This document shows, in pieces, positions 56,701-64,000 of a DNA stretch of 64,000 nt (position 1 is its first letter; the number at the start of each line of letters is the position of its first letter). A program made the position numbers and the translations under genes. The notes beneath the pieces are model-generated. The model worked only from the letters and a program-made list of their open reading frames with translations. It was not told the DNA's origin and did not search any database. Origin of the DNA: Branchiostoma floridae (lineage: Eukaryota; Chordata; Leptocardii; Amphioxiformes; Branchiostomatidae); assembly GCF_000003815.2 (NCBI RefSeq), contig NC_049983.1, positions 5,639,042 through 5,703,041 on the forward strand, written 5' to 3'.

Positions 56701-57020
56701 AGCATAAAAGATTGTATCTACATTTGTGTGAATTAACTCACAATAATTTACACTGGAAGAACTGTTAATTTGTTGGCTGAATGCCTTCAGCCTATAGCTT
56801 ACAGAATAGACATAAATGTGTGCCAATTCTACTTACAGCTGAAACCCGACTGCAGTATGAAGGCAAGCAAGTGGGCATTTACAAAGTTGTTAACGAGAAG
56901 TGCTGCCGTGTGCGGGCCACTGTTAAGCGGCGGCTTAACAAACACAGGGCACTGCCTGACGACAATCAGGATCAAGGCATTGGCACCGTCGTGTACGAGG
57001 CCCTGACTGAGTTGTCATAA
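44456..57020 (+). CDS. BEN-domain-containing gene, at least 13 exons (5' end unresolved)
   Basis: Exons: 44456?-44741, 46023-46167, 47028-47216, 47411-47481, 47890-47958, 48194-48244, 48607-48660, 49107-49160, 50233-50313, 53201-53821, 54558-54590, 56127-56349, 56839-57020 (stop TAA). From 47028 on all junctions are GT-AG and in phase, giving 541 codons. The C-terminal two exons contain a BEN-like module (TPEQFFKILMGLYFTEEELF, then LTGGG...ALNPAILGAIL). BEN domains bind DNA or chromatin proteins in the nucleus. Upstream lie Lys/Ala-rich micro-exons and a Pro/Ser/Thr-rich exon with nine 14-residue repeats. The donor at 46168 (phase 2) does not fit the acceptor at 47028 (phase 1), so an exon is missing from my model or the gene is broken there. 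The true start is uncertain. Head-to-head with the tnp2-like gene. Confidence 0.7.
46023..46167 (+). CDS. BEN gene, helical exon
   Basis: The acceptor is GAATGACAG, the donor AGAAG|GTTAGT. It encodes QMLDLSRLHLAGFLSSLDKL followed by LEQHLEHLPSRQVPVDF. The leucine-rich helix may dimerise (inference). It ends in phase 2. Confidence 0.6.
46656..46719 (+). CDS. BEN gene, candidate small exon (unproven)
   Basis: GTGCTTATTTTAG|GAGAGCC fits phase 2 from the previous exon and encodes RATPTVKVPYKWKLSSFQLI, up to AAAG|GTGTAC. It leaves phase 0, while the next recognised exon needs phase 1, so it does not close the gap alone. Confidence 0.25.
47028..47216 (+). CDS. BEN gene, conserved-looking exon of unknown fold
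   Basis: The acceptor is TTTTATTTTCTTAG, the donor CACCTG|GTAAGA. It encodes AKRLEPFWFYVWFGLEGSML followed by a stretch ending QLINWTPPG. The aromatic-rich FWFYVWFG is unusual for a nuclear linker. I do not recognise the domain. Confidence 0.75.
47411..47481 (+). CDS. BEN gene, small exon
   Basis: Encodes ERDRSCLSEFVIEYEREKTK, then NES. The donor is TCT|GTAAGT. Charged and probably helical; enters in phase 1, leaves in phase 0. Confidence 0.75.
47890..47958 (+). CDS. BEN gene, phase 0-0 exon
   Basis: The acceptor is TCCTGACAG, the donor ACTCAG|GTAACT. Encodes INRDTNADAPIERPPLASIE and NTQ. A linker with no domain. Confidence 0.75.
48194..48244 (+). CDS. BEN gene, phase 0-0 micro-exon (51 nt)
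   Basis: Encodes LSKGPAQEGPGKKQKTM. The acceptor ATTTATCAAAG is weak (no strong pyrimidine tract); the donor is ATG|GTAAAT. GKKQK could serve as a nuclear localisation signal. Confidence 0.65.
48607..48660 (+). CDS. BEN gene, phase 0-0 basic micro-exon (54 nt)
   Basis: The acceptor is TGATTTTCAG, the donor GCG|GTAAGC. Encodes APKGANSKKGKKSTADKA, resembling histone H1-like basic tails. Paralogous in style and length to the next exon. Confidence 0.75.
49107..49160 (+). CDS. BEN gene, phase 0-0 basic micro-exon (54 nt)
   Basis: The acceptor is ATAATTTTAG, the donor TCG|GTAAGC. Encodes AAKSAKNAKKAKTTTAKS. Same length, phase and composition as the previous exon, so the two may be an exon duplication. 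Confidence 0.75.
49626..50008. mobile_element. possible MITE, GGGTGGGTAC / GTACCCAGCC termini
   Basis: AGGGGTGGGTAC at the left and GTACCCAGCCT at the right are short inverted ends around ACCGGTCTGG / GGACCTGAACTGG words. No target duplication was recognised. Lies in a BEN-gene intron. Confidence 0.4.
50233..50313 (+). CDS. BEN gene, phase 0-0 helical exon (81 nt)
   Basis: The acceptor is ACAATTTCAG, the donor GAT|GTGAGT. Encodes AGDDLQKAQTANNRDKAAEM and AKLSMED, an amphipathic charged helix. Confidence 0.75.
51509..52483. mobile_element. ~975-bp element bounded by arrays of a 31-bp palindrome
   Basis: The left end has GGCTATTGACACACTCAG paired with TGTGCCAATAGCC, then a half copy. The right end (52358-52483) has three or four such palindromes in tandem (GTGTGTCAATAGCC / GGCTATCGACACAC). 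Between them lie a tRNA-like head (51753-51828) and a 108-codon minus-strand frame (51990-52316) that I do not recognise. Not a family I can name. Lies in a BEN-gene intron. Confidence 0.7.
51753..51828 (+). mobile_element. tRNA-like sequence (SINE head)
   Basis: TAGCGTAGTGGATAGAGCG is an A-box and CTCGGTTCGAGTCCGC a B-box, 50 bases apart as in a tRNA. The acceptor stem does not pair, so a SINE-type head or tRNA pseudogene is more likely than a working tRNA. A T-rich run follows. It sits inside the palindrome-bounded element. Confidence 0.6.
53018..53109. mobile_element. 92-bp deletion derivative of the 35162 TIR family, TATCAT target repeat
   Basis: GCTAGTTCACCTTTATCTGC at the left and GTGGATAAATGTGAACTAG at the right are inverted. 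TATCAT flanks both ends (53012-53017 and 53110-53115). Confidence 0.75.
53201..53821 (+). CDS. BEN gene, long Pro/Ser/Thr-rich exon with 14-aa repeats
   Basis: The acceptor is CATATTACAG, the donor GACCAG|GTAACT. It opens with the acidic LSERPDSPPLFEDDPENWPR. Nine copies of TSSAIRTPIIHPAS (53288-53665) follow, then a Ser/Pro-rich tail. Phase 0 at both ends. Probably disordered. The 205- and 145-codon antisense frames are shadows of the repeat. Confidence 0.8.
53288..53665 (+). repeat. coding 42-bp tandem repeat, nine copies
   Basis: Unit ACATCTAGCGCCATCCGCAC... of 42 bases, encoding TSSAIRTPIIHPAS. Several middle copies are identical at DNA level, which points to recent expansion or homogenisation. 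The phase is kept, so the reading frame survives copy-number change. Confidence 0.95.
54558..54590 (+). CDS. BEN gene, 33-nt micro-exon
   Basis: TACTTTGCAG|ATCAAC ... CTTCA|GTAAGT encodes INWIFPVNGTS. Good splice sites at both ends and phase 0-0 support it despite its size. INW echoes LINWTPPG in the 47028 exon. Confidence 0.6.
54658..55918. mobile_element. pogo/Tigger-like non-autonomous element, TA target
   Basis: The termini CAGTAAAACCTGCCCAAGAC and GCTTGGCAGGTTTGACTG are inverted and flanked by TA. CAGT.AAACCT ends with GGTCG-type subterminal words are typical of pogo/Tigger elements. Inside, a unit of about 110 bases (with ATCGCTTTAGTTATCATCAA) is tandemly duplicated at 55562-55755. No transposase; the 112-codon frame at 55587-55925 comes from that duplication. 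Confidence 0.75.
56127..56349 (+). CDS. BEN gene, first BEN-domain exon
   Basis: The acceptor is TTATACTACAG. It encodes YPHLLTKARNSGKTPEQFFK, ILMGLYFTEEELFRGNLTGG and ALNPAILGAILG. This matches the helical core of the BEN domain (LL..FT.EEL..S.LTG....ALDP..L.AI). The donor CTCG|GTAAGG leaves phase 1. Confidence 0.8.
56839..57020 (+). CDS. BEN gene, last exon
   Basis: The acceptor is TACTTACAG. It continues ETRLQYEGKQVGIYKVVNEK, then a basic stretch (VRATVKRRLNKHR) and ends YEALTELS with TAA at 57018-57020. The basic part suits DNA contact. Confidence 0.8.
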
Positions 57021-57329
57021 GCATATGAGTGTTTCCATATGAATGTTTCCATATTTAGACTTAGCAATGGTAAATTTTCCTAGTAACATCATGTCATTAA
57101 TGTGTTGAAACTGTTTTATATTTAATATAAATTAATACTCAGTCAGTGCCTGGTACTAGATGCTGCCAACGCCTGGATCCTGATTGTCGTTTATATTAAC
57201 TTTAATACTAATTTAGAAATATGGTAGCCCAGAATGACATCTTGTATTGTCAATGACAATGTGTATCCATATTCAAACGGAAAACATTTTTTGACTTTTC
57301 GACTGTCCACAAAGGCTTAAATTTACACT

Positions 57330-58960
57330 TACACATTCAATCAAAAAAGAAGTGTTCCACATAATCAACAACATTGCAGACAGGACACTGACTGTCTGTC
57401 GTTATACCCTGTTTACATAAACGGACTCTTGTCGACTTCGACTGTAAACATTGCAGTTTTGGCTCCTTCGTAACTCAAGACGAGGCTTCCCATATGGATT
57501 TCCATTGGAAATCAAAATGTACCGTAGAAGACGTTTCTCCCAAAGGCTTTGGGAAATGGATTCGACTAATTTTTTTTAATTAACATTTTCTTAAAGAAAC
57601 TGTTATTTTGGATTTGTACCTCTTTTGCAATAGTATAAGTCCATGTTCTGCATCGAAATTAGATATTTCTCTCCATTTTTGTGGGATAGCGTTCACAAGA
57701 GTGTTGTATTGAAATATTAAATTGGAGTAATTGCCTACTGTATTAAGAGTATCATTTAGTGCTGTTACATTACCTTGACCATCAATCATATCTTTGACAT
57801 ACCTAATATTTCTGTTAATCCAATTACTAAAATACAACATATTTCCTTTGTAAGTTCCACAATTGTTCCACAAGAGTTGTGATGCTATATAGGTTACATT
57901 TTCAATTTTTTTTCATTTTCTTGTAGAAATCAGGTAGAGACTGTACAAAGCTCTTAGGTTGTAGTTCAGACAACTGTTGTACTTAAAGATACTCAGATTT
58001 GGTCCAAAGGTATGTATATTAAGTAACTAAGTTGGATTTTTTTCCAAGTAGGAACATGCATGTCGGAATAAAGAAATTTTCTAACCCACTTTACGTTGCA
58101 TGGTCAATTCTTATATGTTTAGACCACCTGCCGCATGATCCTGAATAATGACATTTATGTTTAACTGTCTTTTTTCAATAAAAATTTAAAGAAAAATATA
58201 TTGAAAAATGTAAGAAAGTTGAGATATAAAGGACTAAACTTTTGAAAACCATTATTTTGCCCAGGATACTTAAGTATCTAGATGACCAAGAAGACAATAT
58301 CTTTTTCATTTTACAAAATTTGTTACTCCAATAATCGTCCAATTGTCAACTATTTTGGAAGCCGAGGTTGTGGATGAAAATATACACCTAAACATTTTAC
58401 CCTAAAGGTCCATTTCAGTCCGCCTATCGTTTCAGAACTACCCACCCAAGGGCCTAGCCACATGGCTTCTGTTTTCTCTTGGAAAAGATAGAAAACTATG
58501 TAAACTATTCAACTATGTCTAAATTTTTCAGAATTGAAACCTTATCCCCCAGGACTAGCTCTGTGTCATCTGCGTACTGGAAGATAAATGCTTCTTCTGT
58601 GCAGTCATCAAATGATGGAAAAAGAATTCATTTTATCTCATCAGATTGGCGAATTCTGAGAGCAAAATGCTCTACTGCTTAAGGTTAAAGAGGACAGCAA
58701 ACAGGTGGCACCCCTGCCGTACTCCTCTTTCAAGACCGCGATCCAATCTGAAAGGTGTCCAGAATGATTGAGACAGCTGCTCTGTGCATTCTATGTGTAT
58801 TCTTTAACCCAGTTTACAAAGTCTGGACCTAGATTGTATTTCTGTAAACTTAAGTTTTTAGAATGATATAGTATCAAATGCTTTACTATAATCCTTGAAG
58901 AACAATGTACATGTGCCATGATAGTCAATTGAGAAACTTTTTATCTTATTTTTACCCAGT
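57330..58960 (-). pseudogene. LINE reverse transcriptase fragment (L1/Tx1-like), decayed
   Basis: Read on the minus strand, in order: FFKDYSKAFDTIS (RT motif A, near 58880), ERGVRQGCHLFAVLF (near 58720), FQYADDTELVLGDK (the YADD catalytic box, near 58565), KTEAMWLG, a frame at 57873-57580 with FQYNTLVNAIPQKW, and a C-terminal QCPVCNVVDYVEHFF zinc-knuckle-like end (near 57370). Stops and frameshifts separate the pieces, so it is dead. No endonuclease domain lies in the window; it looks 5'-truncated. Confidence 0.85.
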
Positions 58961-59637
58961 CCCACATCAATTGTTCTCACTAGACATTGTACATGTAGTT
59001 AGGCCATGACCTGAGTATTTTCAATTCGCTACCTGTGGCAGATGCGGAAGGTACTCATGCAGCTGCCTCGAAAGAGACTGAAGCACCCGGGCTTGAGGAA
59101 TCCGTTCAGGACGACTCAGAAAGTCAGCAGAGCTGTTTGCGTGTTGCCGTGGTTAAAGGGTATGAACGGAGGAAGTCTGTTTCAGACGAAATGGCATCTA
59201 TGGCCGAACAATCGCACCGCCCTTCTTTTCCTACATCTGATGCATACTAGCTATGCCTACCAGGCCAAGGTTGCGCGAACTACATAATTTTTTGCCCCTG
59301 CTCGTTGTAAAACTGAATTTTTTCACCTGTACAGAATAAGTGTTCTACCTTTATGCTTTGCTAGCAAAAAACTGATACAATAACTACAATTTGAGCACAA
59401 AAATCATGCTGGGTGATGAAGCAAAGATCAACCACAAAACTAGGTCAAACCTTTCCTGTAAAATCGGTGCAATGAAGGCCCCTTCAGGACTTGGCTCCAG
59501 TACTATTTACAACCCTTTTTGGCGTCTAGTATCGTCTCTGCCACTTGTTCTGTGACATAATTATACAAGTTAATGTAGGAACGATAGTGTTTTGAACCTT
59601 AGTTCCTGATTTCGAGGGTAGTAAACTTACGTATACT

Positions 59638-59864
59638 TAGCCTAGATACCAGTCCCTTGCTCTATACTATCCTTATGTATAATCCTTATCCCAGGGAAGG
59701 TCACAAGCCCCAGTCTCTATTTGCACTCAGAGGTAAATGGCACCCGGTTTCTGATAATTATCGAGAGATGATCAGGGCCCGCGTGCTGTGTTTGGCACGG
59801 GGCTAATCGGTTGCCGGCCCGAAGAGATTAGCGAGTATAGCACGGCGGTCTGGATACCAGGCTA
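59638..59864. mobile_element. MITE, 227 bp, 9-bp target duplication
   Basis: TAGCCTAGATACCAG and CTGGATACCAGGCTA are inverted ends. ACGTATACT flanks both (59629-59637 and 59865-59873). A 9-base duplication points to a Mutator-like or similar family. Confidence 0.8.
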
Positions 59865-61019
59865 ACGTATACTAAGGCAACCTTACTCACAGAAGTAATA
59901 TTCTACTATCCCCAGATCCGAGCCTGCAGATCCTCAGATTCTTATGGTTGCTATCTTATTATTGTTGATACATGTGCGTCAACCAGTCTCATTCAATACT
60001 TTGTTATTTCATCCGAGAAGGCAACAAATGCCAGCTACTTTACTGGACAGTGGACACTGCCCTATTCTCGTGTTCTTGTCCTCGTGTACAATTAGACAGC
60101 AGTTCTCTTTGTTAAAAAGAGTCTAAAATTCAGTGAATGGAAACTTCCCATAGCGCTGTGCACTTTATGTTAACTTTACATCTTGTTTGTAAATATCTGT
60201 ACACTTTCTAATCATGGTCCAAGACAGGGTATTTGGTCACTTGATAAACACTAAAACAGCTTCAAATTGCAGGTTATCTGATATGAACCAATTAGAGGTA
60301 AGAATATCATGATGCTAATAGATCTAGAGTTCACCAGTGTGGTTGTTATTTCTGTACTCCAATATACCAAGGAGCTTTACTCAGCTACATTTTGTAGTAT
60401 AGGGTAAACAAAAGCCTGTCACCCATGCCTGCCTGAGTCAATTAACATCCCTGCTGCTGCTACCAAAGGTTTTCCCACAGGGGACCTGGTGGTGTGTTGG
60501 TCCAGGAGGGTACCTACTGGGCTGAACAACTCACTTATTGTAAACTAGTGACAGACGCTTGTCCCCCTCATCAGTGGAAGGCAAACAGCCATAACATGTT
60601 CAGAACTTGCATACCAGCTCATAGAATTTTTTCATTCTCAAAACACATTTGAATTAGCCTTTTCTTGTATCCTGTTGTTATATTTAAGTGACAGGGAGGC
60701 CCATATAAGCACAGATAGGCACCCACTTAGTGCATGGCTAATTGATCTGTTACACATAATTACCCATACAGATAAGGCTAGAAGGCTTCTCTCCAGCCAG
60801 GCTCTGCTCCTGGAGTGATTGATTACGTGGAACTACATTGGCTTGATACTGGCTGCTGTGGGATGAGGCCCTACATCAAGTGTAGTTCCTCTAAAACAAA
60901 CACAAAAAGCTCTCAGGCAGGGCCAAAAGGCTTGGCTTTAGGTAGGAACTAGTTCCAACTTTCCAGGAACTAGTGCTCCTCATCTTCACCTATAGTTCCA
61001 ACCTGAGATCAAGGTTCGC

Positions 61020-61050
61020 TTGGGTTGTTCTCTTTAGGCGACAAAACAAG
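61020..61050 (+). promoter_or_regulatory. probable 3' splice site in the 5'UTR of receptor 3
   Basis: TTGTTCTCTTTAG ends at 61037, 13 bases before the ATG, exactly as in receptor 2. The leader GCGACAAAACAAG is also nearly the same. The longer frame starting at 60973 would run through this site and is therefore not used as the start. Confidence 0.6.
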
Positions 61051-62646
61051 ATGGGAAGAAAGCTACTAGAAATGTTGATTTTTCTCCTCATCCTAACAAA
61101 GGAGCCAAACATGCCAGAAGCTGATTGTAGCAGCTGTACAAAATCACAATGCTTGTGTACCAAACAGGGTGTTACTACCATTCCTCAGAACCTACCAACA
61201 TCCATCATGTACCTAAGGTTGGAAAGAAATCAGATCACAGCCTTAAGTCAGTCAGAGCTCTTACGTTACAAGAATTTGAAAGATTTGCAGCTGTCCTACA
61301 ATAAGATAAAAGACATTGAACCCAAGACATTCTCAAACTTAAAGAATCTCGAATATCTGTACCTTCAAGACAACAACATAACTGATATTGAGCCTGGGAT
61401 GTTCTCAAATCTTTTCCAGCTTAAACTGATATTCCTGCACTCTAACAAGATAACCAAGATTCAGCCAGGAACATTCTCAAATCTTCCCCAGCTAAGTATA
61501 TTGTTACTGTACTCCAACTACATAACTAACATTGAACCTGGCACATTCTTAAATCTATTCCAGCTCCAATATCTGAGCCTGTACTCCAACAATATAACCA
61601 AAATTCACCCCAGCATATTCTCAAATCTGGGCACAGCTAAGCTCAGTCGGTTGCTCCTACACTCAAACCAAATATCTGTCCTTCCCAAGTCTGCTCATCA
61701 TATGTTGTCATCTGTTTCTTATGTTAACATTGACAACAACCCCTGGCAGTGTGACTGTAGGATGGCTCTCTTCAGGAAAGAGATGACAGGAAACGAGACA
61801 TTTGAAAACCAGATAACATGTGTCAAGCCTGCCAAATTCTCCGGACAAAAGCTTAAAGATATCAATCCTGAAGATCTGATTTGTAAAGAGCTAAGTATGT
61901 CAACTCTTCCCAATACTCTAGCTTTACTCACATCATCTGACGTATCAGCATATTTTTCAATTGGCAATATGACAAGCAATGCTAAAACAACAGCAAATCC
62001 CACAGGCTCTTCTTCAGTTGGCAATATTACAAGCAATGCTGAAATAACAGCAAATCCCATAGGCTTTTCTTCATTTGGCAATATGACAAGCAATGCTGAG
62101 TCACACCCTGTAGGCTCCACAGTAACAATGGCTCCGTTTACTCCACTGCTTGTAATCACAGACACAGGAGCTTCAGACAAACCAGGAGGTAACACTTATC
62201 ATAAATCTGATACAAGTTTCTCTATGCCCATTTTCATAACCTGCCTTAGTAGTACAGCAGGCATTGCTCTGATTGTCAACATCATTCTCACCATCTGGTA
62301 CAAGAGAAAAGCTAAGAATCCTCCTTCAGGCCCAAACCCCCCGGACACATTGAGCACCCCAAACACCACAGCTACTGTTACAGTTACAGATGGTTGCAAT
62401 CTGACAGGGCAGGGACAATCTCAAGCTGTCTCTGAGTCCTCAACTGTCGGGAATCCCCATACACAACAACCTCCCCCACTTCCTCCTCCTCGTAAAGTTG
62501 TCGCTGCAATACATGAGAATGAGAATTCAGGTTCATATGACAATGAATCCCCTCACCTCTGCCAACCTCTGAAAGAGACCAAAAATATAAATGGGCCTGT
62601 TGATGCCAATGACTACTTAATATTGGTACCAAATGCCAACACCTAA
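61051..62646 (+). CDS. LRR single-pass membrane receptor (complete, 531 aa)
   Basis: Paralog of the 6108-8234 gene. Signal peptide (1-25), LRRNT (C26, C29, C34, C36), about seven LRRs (50-210; two fewer than receptor 2), LRRCT (NPWQCDC at 230-236), a shorter stalk (about 285-385), a membrane helix (about 393-416) with YKRKAK, and a tail ending NDYLILVPN. The stalk has three or four GNMTSNA-like units, each with an N-glycosylation sequon. The tail keeps QPPPLPPPRK. The PHFYQPLKKT motif has become PHLCQPLKET, so the tyrosine is lost and the tail has only the C-terminal YLIL-type site. ATG chosen by alignment to receptor 2. Surface recognition or adhesion role inferred. Confidence 0.93.
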   Translation: MGRKLLEMLIFLLILTKEPNMPEADCSSCTKSQCLCTKQGVTTIPQNLPTSIMYLRLERNQITALSQSELLRYKNLKDLQLSYNKIKDIEPKTFSNLKNLEYLYLQDNNITDIEPGMFSNLFQLKLIFLHSNKITKIQPGTFSNLPQLSILLLYSNYITNIEPGTFLNLFQLQYLSLYSNNITKIHPSIFSNLGTAKLSRLLLHSNQISVLPKSAHHMLSSVSYVNIDNNPWQCDCRMALFRKEMTGNETFENQITCVKPAKFSGQKLKDINPEDLICKELSMSTLPNTLALLTSSDVSAYFSIGNMTSNAKTTANPTGSSSVGNITSNAEITANPIGFSSFGNMTSNAESHPVGSTVTMAPFTPLLVITDTGASDKPGGNTYHKSDTSFSMPIFITCLSSTAGIALIVNIILTIWYKRKAKNPPSGPNPPDTLSTPNTTATVTVTDGCNLTGQGQSQAVSESSTVGNPHTQQPPPLPPPRKVVAAIHENENSGSYDNESPHLCQPLKETKNINGPVDANDYLILVPNANT

Positions 62647-64000
62647 AAAGTCAGTCAGAATTAAGGTGGAACAATCCCACCAATTAACAGCATGCTAACT
62701 ATGATTTACATCACTCATTTCCTTGGTATTTCCATATTCCAGCTCTTTGGACCAAAATGCACAGTCACAAAATTGCAACTTATTCGAAGCCAGACAGTGA
62801 TTTATTGTCTTCTACAAGATTGTACATCAACATGATTTCAAACCTTTTACATCACAAGTATCTGATTGTAACTGTTCTGCCATGGACTCTTGAAAAAGTT
62901 AACAAAGCCACAAATGATTCTTTTATTCATCTATCTAGTAGCTGTAAGCATTTAAGAAAAATCACATTGTCAAGTAAGTTGTAAAATGTAATTGTAAAAA
63001 GGTTTGCAGGACAGTCTAAGATAATTGTGAAAGCTTAACATTCAAGTAAATGCACTTTCATTAAAGCTTAGACTTGATGCTGCTGTCAGAAGTGTACTTC
63101 AGTACAGGGTTGTAGCCAGCCCGAAATCATTTTCCATCCGCTTGATTTTGAATGGCTTTGGCACAGTGTTCCTAGGGGGGTCCGGGGGCATGGTCCTAGG
63201 GACAATTTTGAAATCTAGACCCTCTAAAACATTATTTCCTACATTTTGAGGGTTAAATTTTGCTCACAGAGGAACGGAATGGGCAAAAAAAATTTCCGCC
63301 CCCAGCTGCAAAATTCCGGAAGGACGGGTGCTGGCTACAACCCTGCTTCAATATCCTAAACTGGTCAGTTATACATTGTGATGGATATGTCAATAATGTT
63401 TGTTTGGTTTACATGTGTATTCAGTTCATGTTACATGATGTTGTATTACGATAGACACATTCCATCTATAGCAAAGACATGAGAAACAGAGTTGTGAATT
63501 TAGCCTTAGTTTTGATCTGCTGTAACAGTTGAAAGTTTTGATTGTTGAGCAGCATTTCTTGCCATATCTAACATTGAGGCATTGTGCAAAGAGTGTTTAA
63601 CTTAGTAGTTTCGGATCACTTTAATTTTTTTTAGAAAATGTAATTCTGGCGTGTTATAATCATTATCAATAGTCTCTTTAAAGTTTAATATACTTTTCAG
63701 CTTATCCACTGTACTAAATAATCATATAGAGAACTTTATTGCACAACGACCGTACATGGTACAATGTATGGCAAAAAAAAAGAAGAAACAAACTTATCAT
63801 CCTAATTACTACAACAAGTACTAAACATAGTACATATGCAGATTATGAATTATTATAGAATGAAATTTGACATCCTAATTTCTAGAACAATAAGAGCTAG
63901 CCTAAATCATTGATATTGTACTACAATCGAGTGGGGCTAACTATGAGTTTCGGCATTTTTTCTTATGACAAAGTTATCTTTTATATATTTACCTAATAGT
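62647..64000. other. 3' flank of receptor 3, homologous to those of receptors 1 and 2
   Basis: Blocks such as GAGGCATTGTGCAA (near 63570) and TTCAGCTTATCC match the receptor-1 flank (2730, 2860) in order. One young MITE interrupts it. No gene is visible. Confidence 0.7.
63105..63345. mobile_element. hAT-like MITE, 241 bp, 8-bp target duplication
   Basis: The ends CAGGGTTGTAGCCAGC and GCTGGCTACAACCCTG are exact 16-base inverted repeats. CTTCAGTA / CTTCAATA flank it (63097-63104 and 63346-63353), an 8-base duplication with one change. It is absent at the homologous place in the receptor-1 flank (near 2285-2300). Same family as 4236-4465. Confidence 0.9.

Larger units (their letters stand above)
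57021..61050. other. intergenic region between the BEN gene and receptor 3
   Basis: Holds a decayed LINE (57330-58960) and a MITE (59638-59864). I see nothing I can name at 58960-59630 (two overlapping short frames near 59035-59287, no domain) or at 59880-61000. Part of it near 60975-61025 is an inverted match to 13459-13515. Confidence 0.6.

Noticed and set aside
19842-57020. CACTA termini bounding the pair
   Set aside because: CACTA-type words occur on both sides by chance (for example near 18065), but no matching inverted pair with target repeats was found by eye.
59035-59287. Two overlapping frames of 71 and 81 codons
   Set aside because: Slightly GC-richer than the surroundings but no recognisable protein. 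Could be an exon remnant; not supported enough to call.
60973-61050. Longer start for receptor 3 (26 extra residues)
   Set aside because: It would read through a likely intron and acceptor site, and would place the signal peptide internally. The paralog starts at the position equivalent to 61051.

Overview
The window looks like a piece of cephalochordate (amphioxus, Branchiostoma-like) nuclear genome. The reasons are: short exons with GT-AG introns, a tandem family of intronless-ORF leucine-rich-repeat (LRR) membrane receptors typical of amphioxus, very many small inverted-repeat transposons (MITEs), and an assembly gap of 210 Ns. The species call is inference; no marker gene fixes it.

Layout. 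(1) 1-19.8 kb: the 3' end of one LRR receptor gene (2-367), a complete LRR receptor gene (6108-8234), and long repeat-rich intergenic DNA. The 3' flanks of the receptor genes are homologous to each other, so the genes arose by tandem segmental duplication. (2) 19.8-41.8 kb, minus strand: a ten-exon gene whose exons I joined by hand at GT/AG sites. All phases agree and give an uninterrupted frame of 808 codons. The product resembles animal proteins of the En/Spm (CACTA) tnp2/DUF4218 transposase type. Its introns are packed with MITEs, long hairpins and duplications. (3) 41.8-44.5 kb: a divergent intergenic region holding one MITE and the N gap. (4) 44.5-57.0 kb, plus strand: a multi-exon gene ending in a probable BEN domain. 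It also has lysine/alanine-rich micro-exons and a 14-residue tandem repeat. Its 5' part is not fully resolved: one splice-phase break lies between 46167 and 47028. (5) 57.3-59.0 kb, minus strand: a decayed LINE reverse transcriptase fragment. (6) 61.05-62.65 kb: a third LRR receptor gene, followed by a flank homologous to those of the first two.

The most notable point is the head-to-head pair of an intact tnp2-like transposase gene and a BEN-domain gene, lying between two members of an LRR receptor cluster. The arrangement recalls the two-protein organisation of En/Spm elements (a catalytic protein plus a DNA-binding protein). It could be a large intron-rich mobile unit or a domesticated pair. 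I could not find terminal inverted repeats that bound the pair.

The receptors share a signal peptide, LRRNT, 7-9 LRRs, LRRCT, a Ser/Thr-rich stalk, one membrane helix, a proline-rich SH3-ligand-like stretch and a tyrosine-containing tail. They differ in LRR number, stalk repeats and number of PHFYQPL tail motifs, as expected of a diversifying innate-recognition or adhesion family. Their ligand is unknown.
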